Source: Ideonella aquatica (lineage in GTDB: Bacteria > Pseudomonadota > Gammaproteobacteria > Burkholderiales > Burkholderiaceae_C). From it: DNA of 64,000 nt. The translations under genes were made by a program, and so were the position numbers. The notes under the pieces were generated by a model. The model was not told the DNA's origin. It saw only the letters and a program-made list of their open reading frames with translations, and did no database searches. The stretch is from assembly GCF_018069755.1 (NCBI RefSeq), contig NZ_JAGQDE010000012.1, positions 62,001-126,000 of the forward strand. The letters are read 5' to 3'. Positions 53,084-61,396 of the stretch are shown in pieces (position 1 is the stretch's first letter; every line of letters starts with the position of its first letter).

Positions 53084-53829
53084 TGTCGGCGCTGCGTGCG
53101 CTGGGCCGCAGCGTCGGACTGGTGCTTCACGTGCTGCACGGCATGCTGCTGATGGCGCTGCTGTGGCGGCGCCTGGACGAGCCAGGCCGGCAGCGGCGTA
53201 TCCAGTGGTGGAGCGCCAAGCTGCTGCGCCGCGCCGGCCTCACGCTGACCGTGCACGGCGCCCCACGCCCCGGTGGCGCGCTGCTGGTGGCCAACCACGT
53301 CAGTTGGCTGGACATCGCCGCCATCCACGCCGCCTGCCCGCAGGCGCGCTTCGTCAGCAAGGCCGACGTCAAGCGCTGGCCGCTGCTGGGCTGGCTGATC
53401 GCCGGCGCCGGCACACTGTTCATCGAGCGCGAGCGCAAGCGCGACGCGATGCGCATGGTCCACGAGATGGCTGCCGCGCTGCAGCGCGGCGAAACGGTGG
53501 CGGTGTTCCCCGAGGGCACCACCGGCGCCGGCGCCACCGTGCTGCCCTTCCACGCCAACCTGCTGCAGGCCGCGATCGCGGTGGCCACACCGATCCAGCC
53601 GGTGGCCCTGCGCTTTGCCGAGCCTGGTCAGCCCTTTTCGGTGGCGGCGCAGTACATCGGCGACACCACGTTGCTGCAGAGCCTGTGGCGCGTGCTGGCC
53701 GCGCAGGGCCTGAGCGTCGACGTCGACTTCCTGCCGCCGCAGGCCAGCGTGCATGCTGAGCGGCGGGCGCTGGCGGCGGCGTTGCAGCAGCAGATCCAGC
53801 AGCGGCTGGATGAGCAGCTGGCTGGCTGA
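53083..53829 (+). CDS. 1-acyl-sn-glycerol-3-phosphate acyltransferase (PlsC family)
   Basis: A 248-residue membrane-associated acyltransferase. VANHVSWLDIAAIHAACPQA is the HX4D catalytic block, FVSKADVKRWPLLGWLIAGA the second, and VAVFPEGTTGAGATVLPFHA the glycerophosphate-binding block. An N-terminal hydrophobic segment (VGLVLHVLHGMLLMALLW) anchors it. It acylates lysophosphatidate, or an analogous lysolipid. TGATG couples it to pyrC'. Last gene of the operon, followed by a strong hairpin. Confidence 0.9.
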   Translation: MSALRALGRSVGLVLHVLHGMLLMALLWRRLDEPGRQRRIQWWSAKLLRRAGLTLTVHGAPRPGGALLVANHVSWLDIAAIHAACPQARFVSKADVKRWPLLGWLIAGAGTLFIERERKRDAMRMVHEMAAALQRGETVAVFPEGTTGAGATVLPFHANLLQAAIAVATPIQPVALRFAEPGQPFSVAAQYIGDTTLLQSLWRVLAAQGLSVDVDFLPPQASVHAERRALAAALQQQIQQRLDEQLAG

Positions 53830-53832
53830 TCT

Positions 53833-53865
53833 CTGCCCACAGCGGCCGTAGGCCGCTGTGGGCAG
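53833..53865. terminator. Strong hairpin after plsC
   Basis: CTGCCCACAGCGGCC-GTA-GGCCGCTGTGGGCAG is a perfect 15-bp stem with a 3-base loop, starting 4 bp after the plsC stop. No T-run follows, so it is either a Rho-assisted end, an mRNA stabiliser, or part of the larger palindromic element. Confidence 0.55.
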
Positions 53866-54070
53866 GGCCCTCTTCCGTTGAGCTCCCCCAGCCCCCCTCC
53901 AAGAAGGGGGCTCCAGCATGAGCTTCGGGCCGGCCTGCCGGCCGGCGTAGCGCTGGCACGCTGGGCGCACCACCCTTTGTCGTTCTGACTGGAGCCACCC
54001 TCTTGGAGGGGGGCTGGGGGGAGCTCCATGTGCGGGCCTCGGCCCGGAGCAGCCTACGGCTGCTCCGGGC
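53833..54070. repeat. Composite palindromic intergenic element
   Basis: Three nested or adjacent inverted repeats fill the convergent gap. A 15-bp stem with GTA loop lies at 53833-53865. A ~24-bp inverted repeat, GAGCTCCCCCAGCCCC...CCAAGA at 53880-53904, pairs with its complement at 54001-54026. A 13-bp stem with TAC loop lies at 54042-54070. The two end hairpins face each other like paired REP units. No coding potential is seen. Confidence 0.65.
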
Positions 54071-54106
54071 AGCCAGCTGCCATCTGATTGGGTCGCGCCG
54101 ATCAGC

Positions 54107-55981
54107 CTATCGCGAGTGCGATGTCAACCTGGCCAGCGGCGTCGACGCGCTGACCCCCGGCGCCACGCGGCGGCGGCCGGGTGCCGGCACGGCGGGTTGT
54201 GTGCCGTCCTCGTTGGGCGCCTGGCGGCGCATGGCCACGCCCACGGCCAGGATGTCGATCACCAGCAGGTGCAGGATGCGGCTGACCATGGGCACGTGGG
54301 TGGCCACGTCCTCGTCGTGGTCGACGATCAGCACCGCGTCGGCCTTGCGCGCCAGCGGGCTCTGGCTGGCGGTGATGGCCACCACCGCGGCGCCGCGGGC
54401 GTGGGCGATGTCGACCACCTCCAGCAGCTCGGGCACCTTGCCGGAGCTGCTGATCACCACCACCACGTCGCGCGGGCCCAGCACGCCGGCGGCCAGCACC
54501 TGCAGGCGCGGGTCGGTGCAGGCGTTGCAGCCGATGCCGAAGCGCAGGAACTTGAACTGCGCGTCCTGCGCCACCACGCCGTAGTGGCCGCTGGCGTGGA
54601 ACTCGATGCGGTGGGCGCTGTTGAGCAGCTCGATCGCGCGCTCGATCGACTCGCGGTTGAGCTGGTCGCGCACCTGCAAGATGGCCGAGGCGGTGTTGCC
54701 CAGCACCTTGGCGCCCAGCTCGTTCATCGAGTCGCTCTGCTGCACCTGCACGTGGCTGACCGGGATGGTGCCGGTCAGGCCCGAGGCCAGGCGCAGCTTG
54801 AAGTCGGACAGGCCCTCGCAGCCCAGCGAGCGGCAGAAGCGGATGACAGTGGGCTGGCTCACCTCGGCAGCGCGGGCGATCTCGGCGATCGGGTCGCCCA
54901 GCACCGTGCGCGGCTGGGCCAGCACATGCTCGGCCACGCGCTTCTCGGCCGGCGAGAGGCCCGGGATGGCGCGGCGGATCTGGTCGAGGATGGCGCTGCC
55001 GCTGCCGGTCTCCAGCGAGCGCAGCTGCGCCTCCAGGATGGCCGAGGCGCCCACAAAGGTGGCGTTGGGCGCGGTGATGACGTAGGTGGGGATGGCCTTG
55101 ACGTAATCGGTGAAGCGGCCCTTGTCCTCGAAGCGGGCGCGGAAGGGCGAGCGGTCGAAGTACTCGCCCAGGCGCGGCACGATGCCGCCGCCGATGTAGA
55201 TGCCGCCAAAGGCGCCCAGCGTCACCGCCAGGTTGCTGGCGGCGGTGCCCAGCAGGCCGCAGAAGACCTCGAGCGTGTCCATGCAGACGCGGTCGGCGCC
55301 GGCCAGTGCGCGCTGGGTGATGTCTGGCGCGGAAAGTGCTTCAGCCTTGACGCCGGCGTGCTCGGCCAGCGCGCGGTACATCAGCTCCAGGCCCGACCCC
55401 GACAACAGGCGCTCGAAGGACACATGCGAAAACTGCTTCCAGGCGAAGCGCAGGATGGCGATCTCGCGCTCGTCCTGCGGCGCGAAGCTGGTGTGGCCGC
55501 CCTCGGTGCCCAGCGCCACCCAGCCGTCGGCGGCCGGGATCAGGCCCGACACACCCAGGCCCGAGCCCGAACCCAGCAGGCCGATCACGCTGGGCTCGCG
55601 CGGCGCGCCGCTGCCCACCTGGCGGCGCTGCTCCATGCTCAGGCGCGGCAGCGCCATCGCCAGCGCGGTGAAGTCATTGACCACCACCAGGGTCTCGAAG
55701 CCCAGGCGCTCGCGCATCTGCTCGATCGAGAACTGCCAGTGGTAGTTCGTCATCCGCACCAGATCGCCATCCACCGGGTTGGCAATCGCCACCGCGGCGT
55801 GCCGGATCGTGGTGCTGGGCAGGCCGGCCAGGAAGGCGCTGATCGCGGCGTGAAAATCGGCGTGGTCGGCGCAGCGCAGCGAGGCAGCGTGGTCGAATCG
55901 GCCCGGCGCGGTTTCCAGCGCGAAGCGGGCGTAGGTGCCGCCGATGTCGGCGATCAGGCGAGGGTGCTCGAAGGGCGTCAT
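54107..55981 (-). CDS. glk: Glucokinase-RpiR (HexR-type) fusion protein
   Basis: A 624-residue two-domain protein. Residues 1-325 are a Glk-family glucokinase (LIADIGGTYARFALETAPGR; VVNDFTALAMALPRL; GSGSGLGVSGLIP; GTEGGHTSFAP; IYIGGGIVPRLGEY). Residues ~345-600 are an RpiR regulator with HTH (EIARAAEVSQPTVIRFCRSL) and a SIS sugar-phosphate domain (IEFHASGHYGVVAQDAQFKF; VVVVISSSGKVPELLEV). Such fusions are known in Burkholderia relatives and link glucose phosphorylation to control of glucose catabolism. Start ATG 55981, where the kinase fold begins. HexR-like boxes lie upstream. Confidence 0.93.
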   Translation of the reverse strand: MTPFEHPRLIADIGGTYARFALETAPGRFDHAASLRCADHADFHAAISAFLAGLPSTTIRHAAVAIANPVDGDLVRMTNYHWQFSIEQMRERLGFETLVVVNDFTALAMALPRLSMEQRRQVGSGAPREPSVIGLLGSGSGLGVSGLIPAADGWVALGTEGGHTSFAPQDEREIAILRFAWKQFSHVSFERLLSGSGLELMYRALAEHAGVKAEALSAPDITQRALAGADRVCMDTLEVFCGLLGTAASNLAVTLGAFGGIYIGGGIVPRLGEYFDRSPFRARFEDKGRFTDYVKAIPTYVITAPNATFVGASAILEAQLRSLETGSGSAILDQIRRAIPGLSPAEKRVAEHVLAQPRTVLGDPIAEIARAAEVSQPTVIRFCRSLGCEGLSDFKLRLASGLTGTIPVSHVQVQQSDSMNELGAKVLGNTASAILQVRDQLNRESIERAIELLNSAHRIEFHASGHYGVVAQDAQFKFLRFGIGCNACTDPRLQVLAAGVLGPRDVVVVISSSGKVPELLEVVDIAHARGAAVVAITASQSPLARKADAVLIVDHDEDVATHVPMVSRILHLLVIDILAVGVAMRRQAPNEDGTQPAVPAPGRRRVAPGVSASTPLARLTSHSR

Positions 55982-56080
55982 GGGACGGCGACCGCAGGGG
56001 CTGGGTTCGCCCGATTGTCCACCAGCCTGCCAGGGCCACACCGGCGCATCGCACTGGGGTTGTCGGGGATGGATTTTGTT

Positions 56081-56095
56081 GGTAACTTCACTACA
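56081..56095 (-). promoter_or_regulatory. HexR-like box upstream of the glucokinase-RpiR gene
   Basis: On the minus strand the site reads TGTAGTGAAGTTACC. The left arm TGTAGT is that of the HexR motif (TGTAGT-N3-ACTACA type); the right arm is imperfect. It lies 100 bp upstream of the fusion gene start and suggests autoregulation. Confidence 0.5.
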
Positions 56096-56146
56096 TTGGT
56101 GACCAGCTTACCGGAAAGTGCGGCCGATACACCGGGTCTAAACAGG

Positions 56147-56161
56147 TGTAGTTTTGCTAAA
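56147..56161 (+). promoter_or_regulatory. HexR-like box upstream of the second glucokinase
   Basis: TGTAGTTTTGCTAAA, with an intact TGTAGT arm and a right arm two bases off ACTACA, ends 8 bp before the ATG at 56170. A protein bound here would block transcription or the start region. Confidence 0.55.
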
Positions 56162-56169
56162 GTTGATTC

Positions 56170-57183
56170 ATGAGTCCGGCGCACCTTGCCACTGTTGACA
56201 TGACCGTTCCCCACGGTCCCTGGCTGGTCGCCGACATCGGCGGCACCAATGCCCGCCTGGGCTGGGTCGAGGGCCCTGGCGGCGACGTGTGCCATGTGCG
56301 CACCTTGCCGGTGCTGGGCCACGCCCATCCGCACGACGCGGTGCGGGCCTACCTGGAACAGGTGGGGCCGCTGGTGGACGGTCCGGCCGTACCGCGCCGC
56401 GCCGCGCTGGCCGTGGCCACCGCGGTGGGGCACGACGAGATCGCCTTCACCAACAGCCCCTGGCGTTTCTCGGCCCGCGCGCTGCAACAGACGCTGGGCC
56501 TGGAGCGCCTGCAGGTGCTCAACGACTTCGAGGCGCTGGCGCTGTCGCTGCCGCGCCTGGGCGCCGGGCAGCTGCGCGCCATCGGCCCGGGCCTGCCGCG
56601 GCCCGAGGGCACGCTGGCCGTGATCGGCCCAGGCACCGGGCTGGGGGTGGGCGGCGTCACGCGCACCCGCCACGGCTGGGTGGCACTGCCCGGAGAGGGC
56701 GGCCACGCCACACTGGCCCCGGCCGACGAATTTGAAAGCGCGGTGCTGGCCGCCGCACGCACCCGCTTCGAGCACGTCTCGGCCGAGCGGCTGCTGTCGG
56801 GCATCGGTTTGCCGGTGCTGCATGCCTCGGTGGCCGAGGCCATGGGGCAGGCGGTCGAGCTGTTGCCGGCCGAGGTGATCGTCGAGCGCGGCGTGGCCGG
56901 CGTCGATGCCCTGTGCGAGCGCACGCTGGACACCTTTTGCGCGATGCTGGGCGGCTTTGCCGGCAGCGTGGCGCTCACGCTGGGTGCGCGCGGTGGCGTG
57001 TACGTGGGCGGCGGCATCGTGCCGCGGCTGGGCGAGCGCTTTTTCCAGTCGCGCTTTCGCGAGCGCTTCGAGGCCAAGGGGCGCTTCCGTGGCTACCTGC
57101 ACGCCATCCCCACCGCACTGATCACCGACACCCTGGCCGCACTGACCGGCGCCGCCTTCGCGATCGAGCAGGACGGCGCTTGA
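56170..57183 (+). CDS. Glucokinase (second, stand-alone copy)
   Basis: A 337-residue Glk-family kinase paralogous to the kinase half of the fusion protein. WLVADIGGTNARLGWVEGPG, QVLNDFEALALSLPRLGAGQ, VIGPGTGLGVGGVTRTRHGW, GEGGHATLAPADEFE and VYVGGGIVPRLGERFFQSRF are intact. It phosphorylates glucose with ATP. There is no regulator domain. ATG 56170 has no ribosome site; ATG 56200 (MTVPHGPWLVAD) is an alternative closer to the fold. Its stop overlaps the MATE gene start. Confidence 0.88.
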   Translation: MSPAHLATVDMTVPHGPWLVADIGGTNARLGWVEGPGGDVCHVRTLPVLGHAHPHDAVRAYLEQVGPLVDGPAVPRRAALAVATAVGHDEIAFTNSPWRFSARALQQTLGLERLQVLNDFEALALSLPRLGAGQLRAIGPGLPRPEGTLAVIGPGTGLGVGGVTRTRHGWVALPGEGGHATLAPADEFESAVLAAARTRFEHVSAERLLSGIGLPVLHASVAEAMGQAVELLPAEVIVERGVAGVDALCERTLDTFCAMLGGFAGSVALTLGARGGVYVGGGIVPRLGERFFQSRFRERFEAKGRFRGYLHAIPTALITDTLAALTGAAFAIEQDGA

Positions 57184-58544
57184 GCGGCCCGGGCGCTGCG
57201 CCGCGGCCGCGGCTGCTGCCGCTGATCTGGCCGCTGTACCTGGAGTTGTGGCTGGGCGTGGCCGTGGGCATCGTCGGCACCGCACTGGCGGCGCGCGGCG
57301 GTGACGCCGCCGGCGGCGCCTTCGCGATCGCCCACCAGCTGGCGGCCATGCTCTTCGTGCTGTTTCGCATCATCGGCGCCGGTGCCAGCGTGGTGCTGAC
57401 CCAGCGCCTGGGCGCCGGACAGCGCGACCAGGCCGACGCCGTGGCCCTGGCCACGCTGGGCGCCAGCAGCTGGCTGGGCGGCGGCACCGGCCTGGCCTGC
57501 GTGCTGTTCGCTGGCCCGCTGCTGGCCCTGCTGAACACCCCGCCCGAGGTGCTGCCGCTGGCCGAGCCCTTCCTGCGCTGGCTGGGCCTGTCGCTGCTGC
57601 TGGACGCCTGGAACGCCTCGATGGCGGCGGTGATGCGCTCGCACCTGCGGGCGCGCGACACGCTGATGGTGATCGTCGCCATGCACGCCACCCACCTGGC
57701 GCTCAGCCTGCCGCTGATGCTGGGCTGGGGACCGCTGCCGGCCTGGGGGCTGAGCGGCTTTGCGCTGGCCTTGCTGGTTTCGCGGGCGCTGGGTGTGGGC
57801 CTGCACCTGCTGCTGTGGGGCCGGCGGCTGCAGCTGCGGCCACGCGCGGCCGACTGGTGGCGCCTGCCGCGCGCCGAGCTGGCGGCGGTGCTGCACATCG
57901 GCCTGCCGGGCGCGGCCGAGAACATCGCCTGGCGGCTGTGCTTCATGGCCAGCCTGGCGGTGGTGGGCCTGCTGGGTGCGGCGGCGCTGGCCACCCATGC
58001 CTACGTGATGCAGGTGATGATGGGGGTGCTGCTGTTCGGTGCGGCCACCGGCATTGCGGTGGAGATCGTGGTGGGCCACTTGGTGGGGGCCGGCCGCCTG
58101 CGCGAGGCCGACCGCCTGCTGCGCCGCGCGATGGGCGTGGGCCTGGCGGTCAGCACCGGCCTGGCCTTGGCGGTGGCGCTGGCCGGGCCGTGGCTGATGC
58201 GGCTGTTCACCCGGGACGAGGCGATCATCGCGATGGGCGTGCGCCTGCTGTGGCTGACGGTGGCCGTCGAATCCGGCCGCACCTTCAACCTGGTGGTGAT
58301 CAATGCGCTGCGTGCCACCGGTGACGCGCGCTATCCGGTGATGGCCGGCACCGCGTCGATGCTGGTGGTGCTGGCCGGCGGCAGCTGGGCGCTGGGCATC
58401 GGCCTGGGTTGGGGCCTGCCGGGGCTGTGGGTGGCCTACGCGGCCGACGAGTGGCTGCGCGGCCTGCTGATGTGGCGGCGCTGGGTGCGGCTGCGCTGGG
58501 TGCCGTATGCGCGGGCCACGCACCGACGCTTGCGGCCGGCCTGA
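57180..58544 (+). CDS. MATE-family efflux transporter
   Basis: A 454-residue protein with about twelve hydrophobic segments in two homologous halves (IWPLYLELWLGVAVGIVGTA; HIGLPGAAENIAWRLCFMAS start each half), as in MATE/NorM transporters. The apparent start is TTG 57180, overlapping the glucokinase stop (TTGA); no ATG lies in the right place. It should exchange Na+ or H+ for a cationic or other small molecule. Why it is coupled to glucokinase is unknown. Convergent with the amylase gene (5-bp gap). Confidence 0.87.
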   Translation: MSGPGAAPRPRLLPLIWPLYLELWLGVAVGIVGTALAARGGDAAGGAFAIAHQLAAMLFVLFRIIGAGASVVLTQRLGAGQRDQADAVALATLGASSWLGGGTGLACVLFAGPLLALLNTPPEVLPLAEPFLRWLGLSLLLDAWNASMAAVMRSHLRARDTLMVIVAMHATHLALSLPLMLGWGPLPAWGLSGFALALLVSRALGVGLHLLLWGRRLQLRPRAADWWRLPRAELAAVLHIGLPGAAENIAWRLCFMASLAVVGLLGAAALATHAYVMQVMMGVLLFGAATGIAVEIVVGHLVGAGRLREADRLLRRAMGVGLAVSTGLALAVALAGPWLMRLFTRDEAIIAMGVRLLWLTVAVESGRTFNLVVINALRATGDARYPVMAGTASMLVVLAGGSWALGIGLGWGLPGLWVAYAADEWLRGLLMWRRWVRLRWVPYARATHRRLRPA

Positions 58545-58549
58545 CGGCT

Positions 58550-61111
58550 TCACCGAAGGGTCAGCACCGGCGTGTCGTCCATCACCTTGGGTGCGCCGGG
58601 CGCGCCGCCGCCGAAGGACCAGGCGGCCGGCTCGGGCGCCAGCGCACGAAAGCCGCCGTCGTAGTCCCAGGTGCTCAGGTACAGGCGCGCGCCCTGCAGC
58701 GTGGCGGGACGACCCAGGGCATCGGCATCAAGCGTGAAGCGCACGCGGCGCTGCGCGGCGTCCACCTGCACGCGGGCCGAGGGCGCCACCGGCGTGCCCT
58801 CCTGCCGTGCGTCGGCGCCTGCCGGGCTGAACAGCGCGTTCGACCAGCCATGCACCCGCAGCCGGCGGTGCCAGACCATGTCGTCAGGCAGCATGGTGTC
58901 CTGGCCTGGCATCACGCGCGCGCCGCCGGTCTGGCCGGGCAGCTCGATGAACAGCGTGAAGGCCACATGGTCGAAGCCCTGGGACGGGTTCCAGGCGCGG
59001 CTGATCGAGGCCATGTCCACCTCGACCTGCAAGGCGCCACCGGCGCGCCAGGCACGCAGGGCGCGCACATCGCCGGGGCGGCTCGTGCCGAAGCTGGCAT
59101 CCAGCGGATAGCGGTAGCGGCCGCTGGGGCCGCGGTCGTCGTCGGCGGGGTCGGCGTGCTCGGCCGCGGGCAGCCAGGGCTGCCACAGGCGCAGCGTCAC
59201 CGGGGCGGACAGCGCGCCATCGCTGGCGCGCCAGGCCACCAGGCGGTGGCGGGCGTCGGGGTCGGTCCAGTCGCCGGCGTCCCAGCGCTGCTGCCAACGG
59301 CCGTCGGCTCCGGGCTGCACCGTCACGGCGCGGTCGAGTCGGCCGTCAGCCACCAGTTGGAAGGGGGCGCTGCTGTCGGCACGGCCGCTCAGCAGCAGGC
59401 TGTCCTGCTGCAGCGCGTCGGGCGGGGCGTCGATGCTCAGCGCCAGGCCGCGCGCGGGTGCGGCCGCGGTCTGGCCGGCGGCGCGCCAGACCATGCCGGC
59501 GCGCGGCGGCAGCCGCAAGCTCACCCGGCCCTGGGCGTCCACCTGCAGATCAGCCGGCTGGCCCTGCAGGCCGTAGCGGCCCTGCAGCCGGGTGCCGGGC
59601 GGCAGGCCCGTGTCCAGCGCGTCGAGCAGCAGTTCATGCTCGGCGGTGTTCATCACCACCAGCGCGCGCTGCGCGCCGTGGTCGGTGCGCCAGGCCACCG
59701 CACCGGCCCCTTCGGCTTGCGCCAGCAGCACGGTGGGCGTACCGCGTGAGAACACGCGGCCATCACCCGCGCGCAGTGCCGCCAGCTCACTGAGCAGCCG
59801 GTACAGCGGCGCGTGGGTGTCGAAATGGTCACGTCCGCCGGAGCCCGCACCGGCGGCGAACATGCTGGCGCGCGGCACGGTGAAGCCCTGCTCGGTGCCG
59901 TAGTAGATGACCGGGATGCCCGGCAGCGTGTAGATCGCCAGCAGGGCCTGCTTCAGACCGGCCTGGCTGCCACCAGCCAGGAAGCGGTCGACGTCGTGGT
60001 TGTCGACGAAGCTGGGCAGGCGCCAGGGGTCGCGGTGCAGGCGCATCATCGTCTGGATGCGCTCGCCCAGCTCGGCCGGCGGGCGGCCGCTGGCGAACAC
60101 CGCGCCCAGCGCGCCATAGAGCGGGAAGTTCAGCATGCCGCCCAGCTTGTCGGGGCCGGCGTAGGACTCGATCAGGCGGGTTTGCGTGTCCTGACCCGGG
60201 CCGTCGATGCCGAAGCCCTCACCGAAGGTGAAGAAGCTGGGCTTGCCCAGTGCCCGCGCCACACGGGCCATGCCCGGCGCCTGCGGGTCATGCGCGTGCA
60301 TGAAATCGGTGAAGTACGCCGGCGGCACGTAGAACGCGGTGTCGACCCGGAAGGCATCGACGCCCACCTCGCGGATCCAGTGCGCATACGAGCGCCGCAG
60401 CGCACGCCGCACCAGCGGGTTTTCGGTGGCCAGGTCATCCAGCGAGGACATCTGACGGTTCAGCACCTGCTGGCGGTCGGCGTAGTCGCTGACATCCGGC
60501 GTCCAGTGGTAGACGCCGGCGCGGCGATCGGCCGCACGCCGCGGGTCATTCAGCGAGAACGGCCACTGGCTGGGCCGGGCCACTGGCGGGCTGTCCGGGT
60601 GGGGCCAGTAGCCGGCCGTGGGGTCGTCGGCGCGCCATTCGGCCGGCCGGTAGCCGAAGAAATTGCCGGTGTGGTTGACCACGATGTCCTGCACCAGCGT
60701 CATGCCGCGGCCGTGCAGCGCCCGCGCCAGTGCGCGGTAGTCGGCCAGCGTGCCCAGGTGGGGGTCCACCTTCATGAAGTGCTCGGCCCAGTAGCCGTGG
60801 TAGCCCGCGCTGTGGCCCGACGGGTCCAGCCACTGGTTGGCCACCGGCGGCGTGATCCACACCCCGGTGGCGCCCAGCCCCCGCAGGTAGTCCAGCCGGC
60901 GCTGCAGGCCGGCGAAGTCACCGCCCTGGTAGTGCTCCAGGCTGCCCGGGCGGTACTCGCCGCGGCCCTGGTCGTTGTTGCGCGGGTTGCCGTCGTCGAA
61001 GCGATCGGTCAGTACGAAGTACAGCACCTGGTCGCGCCAGTCGACCGCTGCCGCGGGGGCGGCCTGCGCAGCGCCCAGAGCGGCCAGCAGGGTCCAGACA
61101 GGGAGTTTCAT
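58550..61111 (-). CDS. Secreted GH13 alpha-amylase with C-terminal glucodextranase-like domain
   Basis: An 853-residue enzyme. Signal peptide (MKLPVWTLLAALGAAQAAPA). The GH13 barrel starts VLYFVLTDRFDDGNPRNNDQ. Catalytic Asp257 is in VDAFRVDTAFY, Glu298 in FTFGEGFG and Asp373 in FVDNHDVDRF, a complete set. A beta-sandwich follows, and the last ~200 residues (DDDRGPSGRYRYPLDASFGT; GFDHVAFTLFIELPG) resemble the C-terminal binding domain of glucodextranases and pullulanases. It acts outside the cytoplasm on starch or maltodextrin. ATG 61111 is preferred over GTG 61120. A HexR-like box lies 16 bp upstream. Confidence 0.9.
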   Translation of the reverse strand: MKLPVWTLLAALGAAQAAPAAAVDWRDQVLYFVLTDRFDDGNPRNNDQGRGEYRPGSLEHYQGGDFAGLQRRLDYLRGLGATGVWITPPVANQWLDPSGHSAGYHGYWAEHFMKVDPHLGTLADYRALARALHGRGMTLVQDIVVNHTGNFFGYRPAEWRADDPTAGYWPHPDSPPVARPSQWPFSLNDPRRAADRRAGVYHWTPDVSDYADRQQVLNRQMSSLDDLATENPLVRRALRRSYAHWIREVGVDAFRVDTAFYVPPAYFTDFMHAHDPQAPGMARVARALGKPSFFTFGEGFGIDGPGQDTQTRLIESYAGPDKLGGMLNFPLYGALGAVFASGRPPAELGERIQTMMRLHRDPWRLPSFVDNHDVDRFLAGGSQAGLKQALLAIYTLPGIPVIYYGTEQGFTVPRASMFAAGAGSGGRDHFDTHAPLYRLLSELAALRAGDGRVFSRGTPTVLLAQAEGAGAVAWRTDHGAQRALVVMNTAEHELLLDALDTGLPPGTRLQGRYGLQGQPADLQVDAQGRVSLRLPPRAGMVWRAAGQTAAAPARGLALSIDAPPDALQQDSLLLSGRADSSAPFQLVADGRLDRAVTVQPGADGRWQQRWDAGDWTDPDARHRLVAWRASDGALSAPVTLRLWQPWLPAAEHADPADDDRGPSGRYRYPLDASFGTSRPGDVRALRAWRAGGALQVEVDMASISRAWNPSQGFDHVAFTLFIELPGQTGGARVMPGQDTMLPDDMVWHRRLRVHGWSNALFSPAGADARQEGTPVAPSARVQVDAAQRRVRFTLDADALGRPATLQGARLYLSTWDYDGGFRALAPEPAAWSFGGGAPGAPKVMDDTPVLTLR

Positions 61112-61127
61112 GGGACGCACGTGAATA

Positions 61128-61142
61128 TGTAGTTGGGCTACA
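61128..61142. promoter_or_regulatory. HexR-like box upstream of the amylase
   Basis: TGTAGTTGGGCTACA, a near-perfect palindrome (TGTAG...CTACA), lies 16 bp upstream of the amylase start. It shares the TGTAGT arm with the two boxes by the glucokinase genes. The TonB receptor gene begins 254 bp away on the other side. Confidence 0.55.
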
Positions 61143-61396
61143 AATTGGTGACGCTTGCTCTGTTGGAGAAGTGCCGCAGTTGTGGAATCCTACCTGCTCT
61201 ACAGAGGAGGATGGGGTCTTTCCGTGTCGCTGAGTGGCCACTCTTAGGGTTTTCACAAAGTTTGACGCTGAGCTAGTTTTGGTACAAACGTGGCGTTCCA
61301 ATCGTTGGCGCGATTTGTGTCGTGCCCTGTCCGGGCGCCGCCACCGTCTGCGCCCGCCCCGCCAAGAGACCTTTCGTCCAGAGAAGGAGTACCCCG

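Noticed and set aside
61143-61396. TTGACG (61262-61267) with TACAAA as the promoter of the TonB receptor
   Set aside because: The spacer is only 15 bp and no second support was found, so the promoter of this gene is left unassigned.
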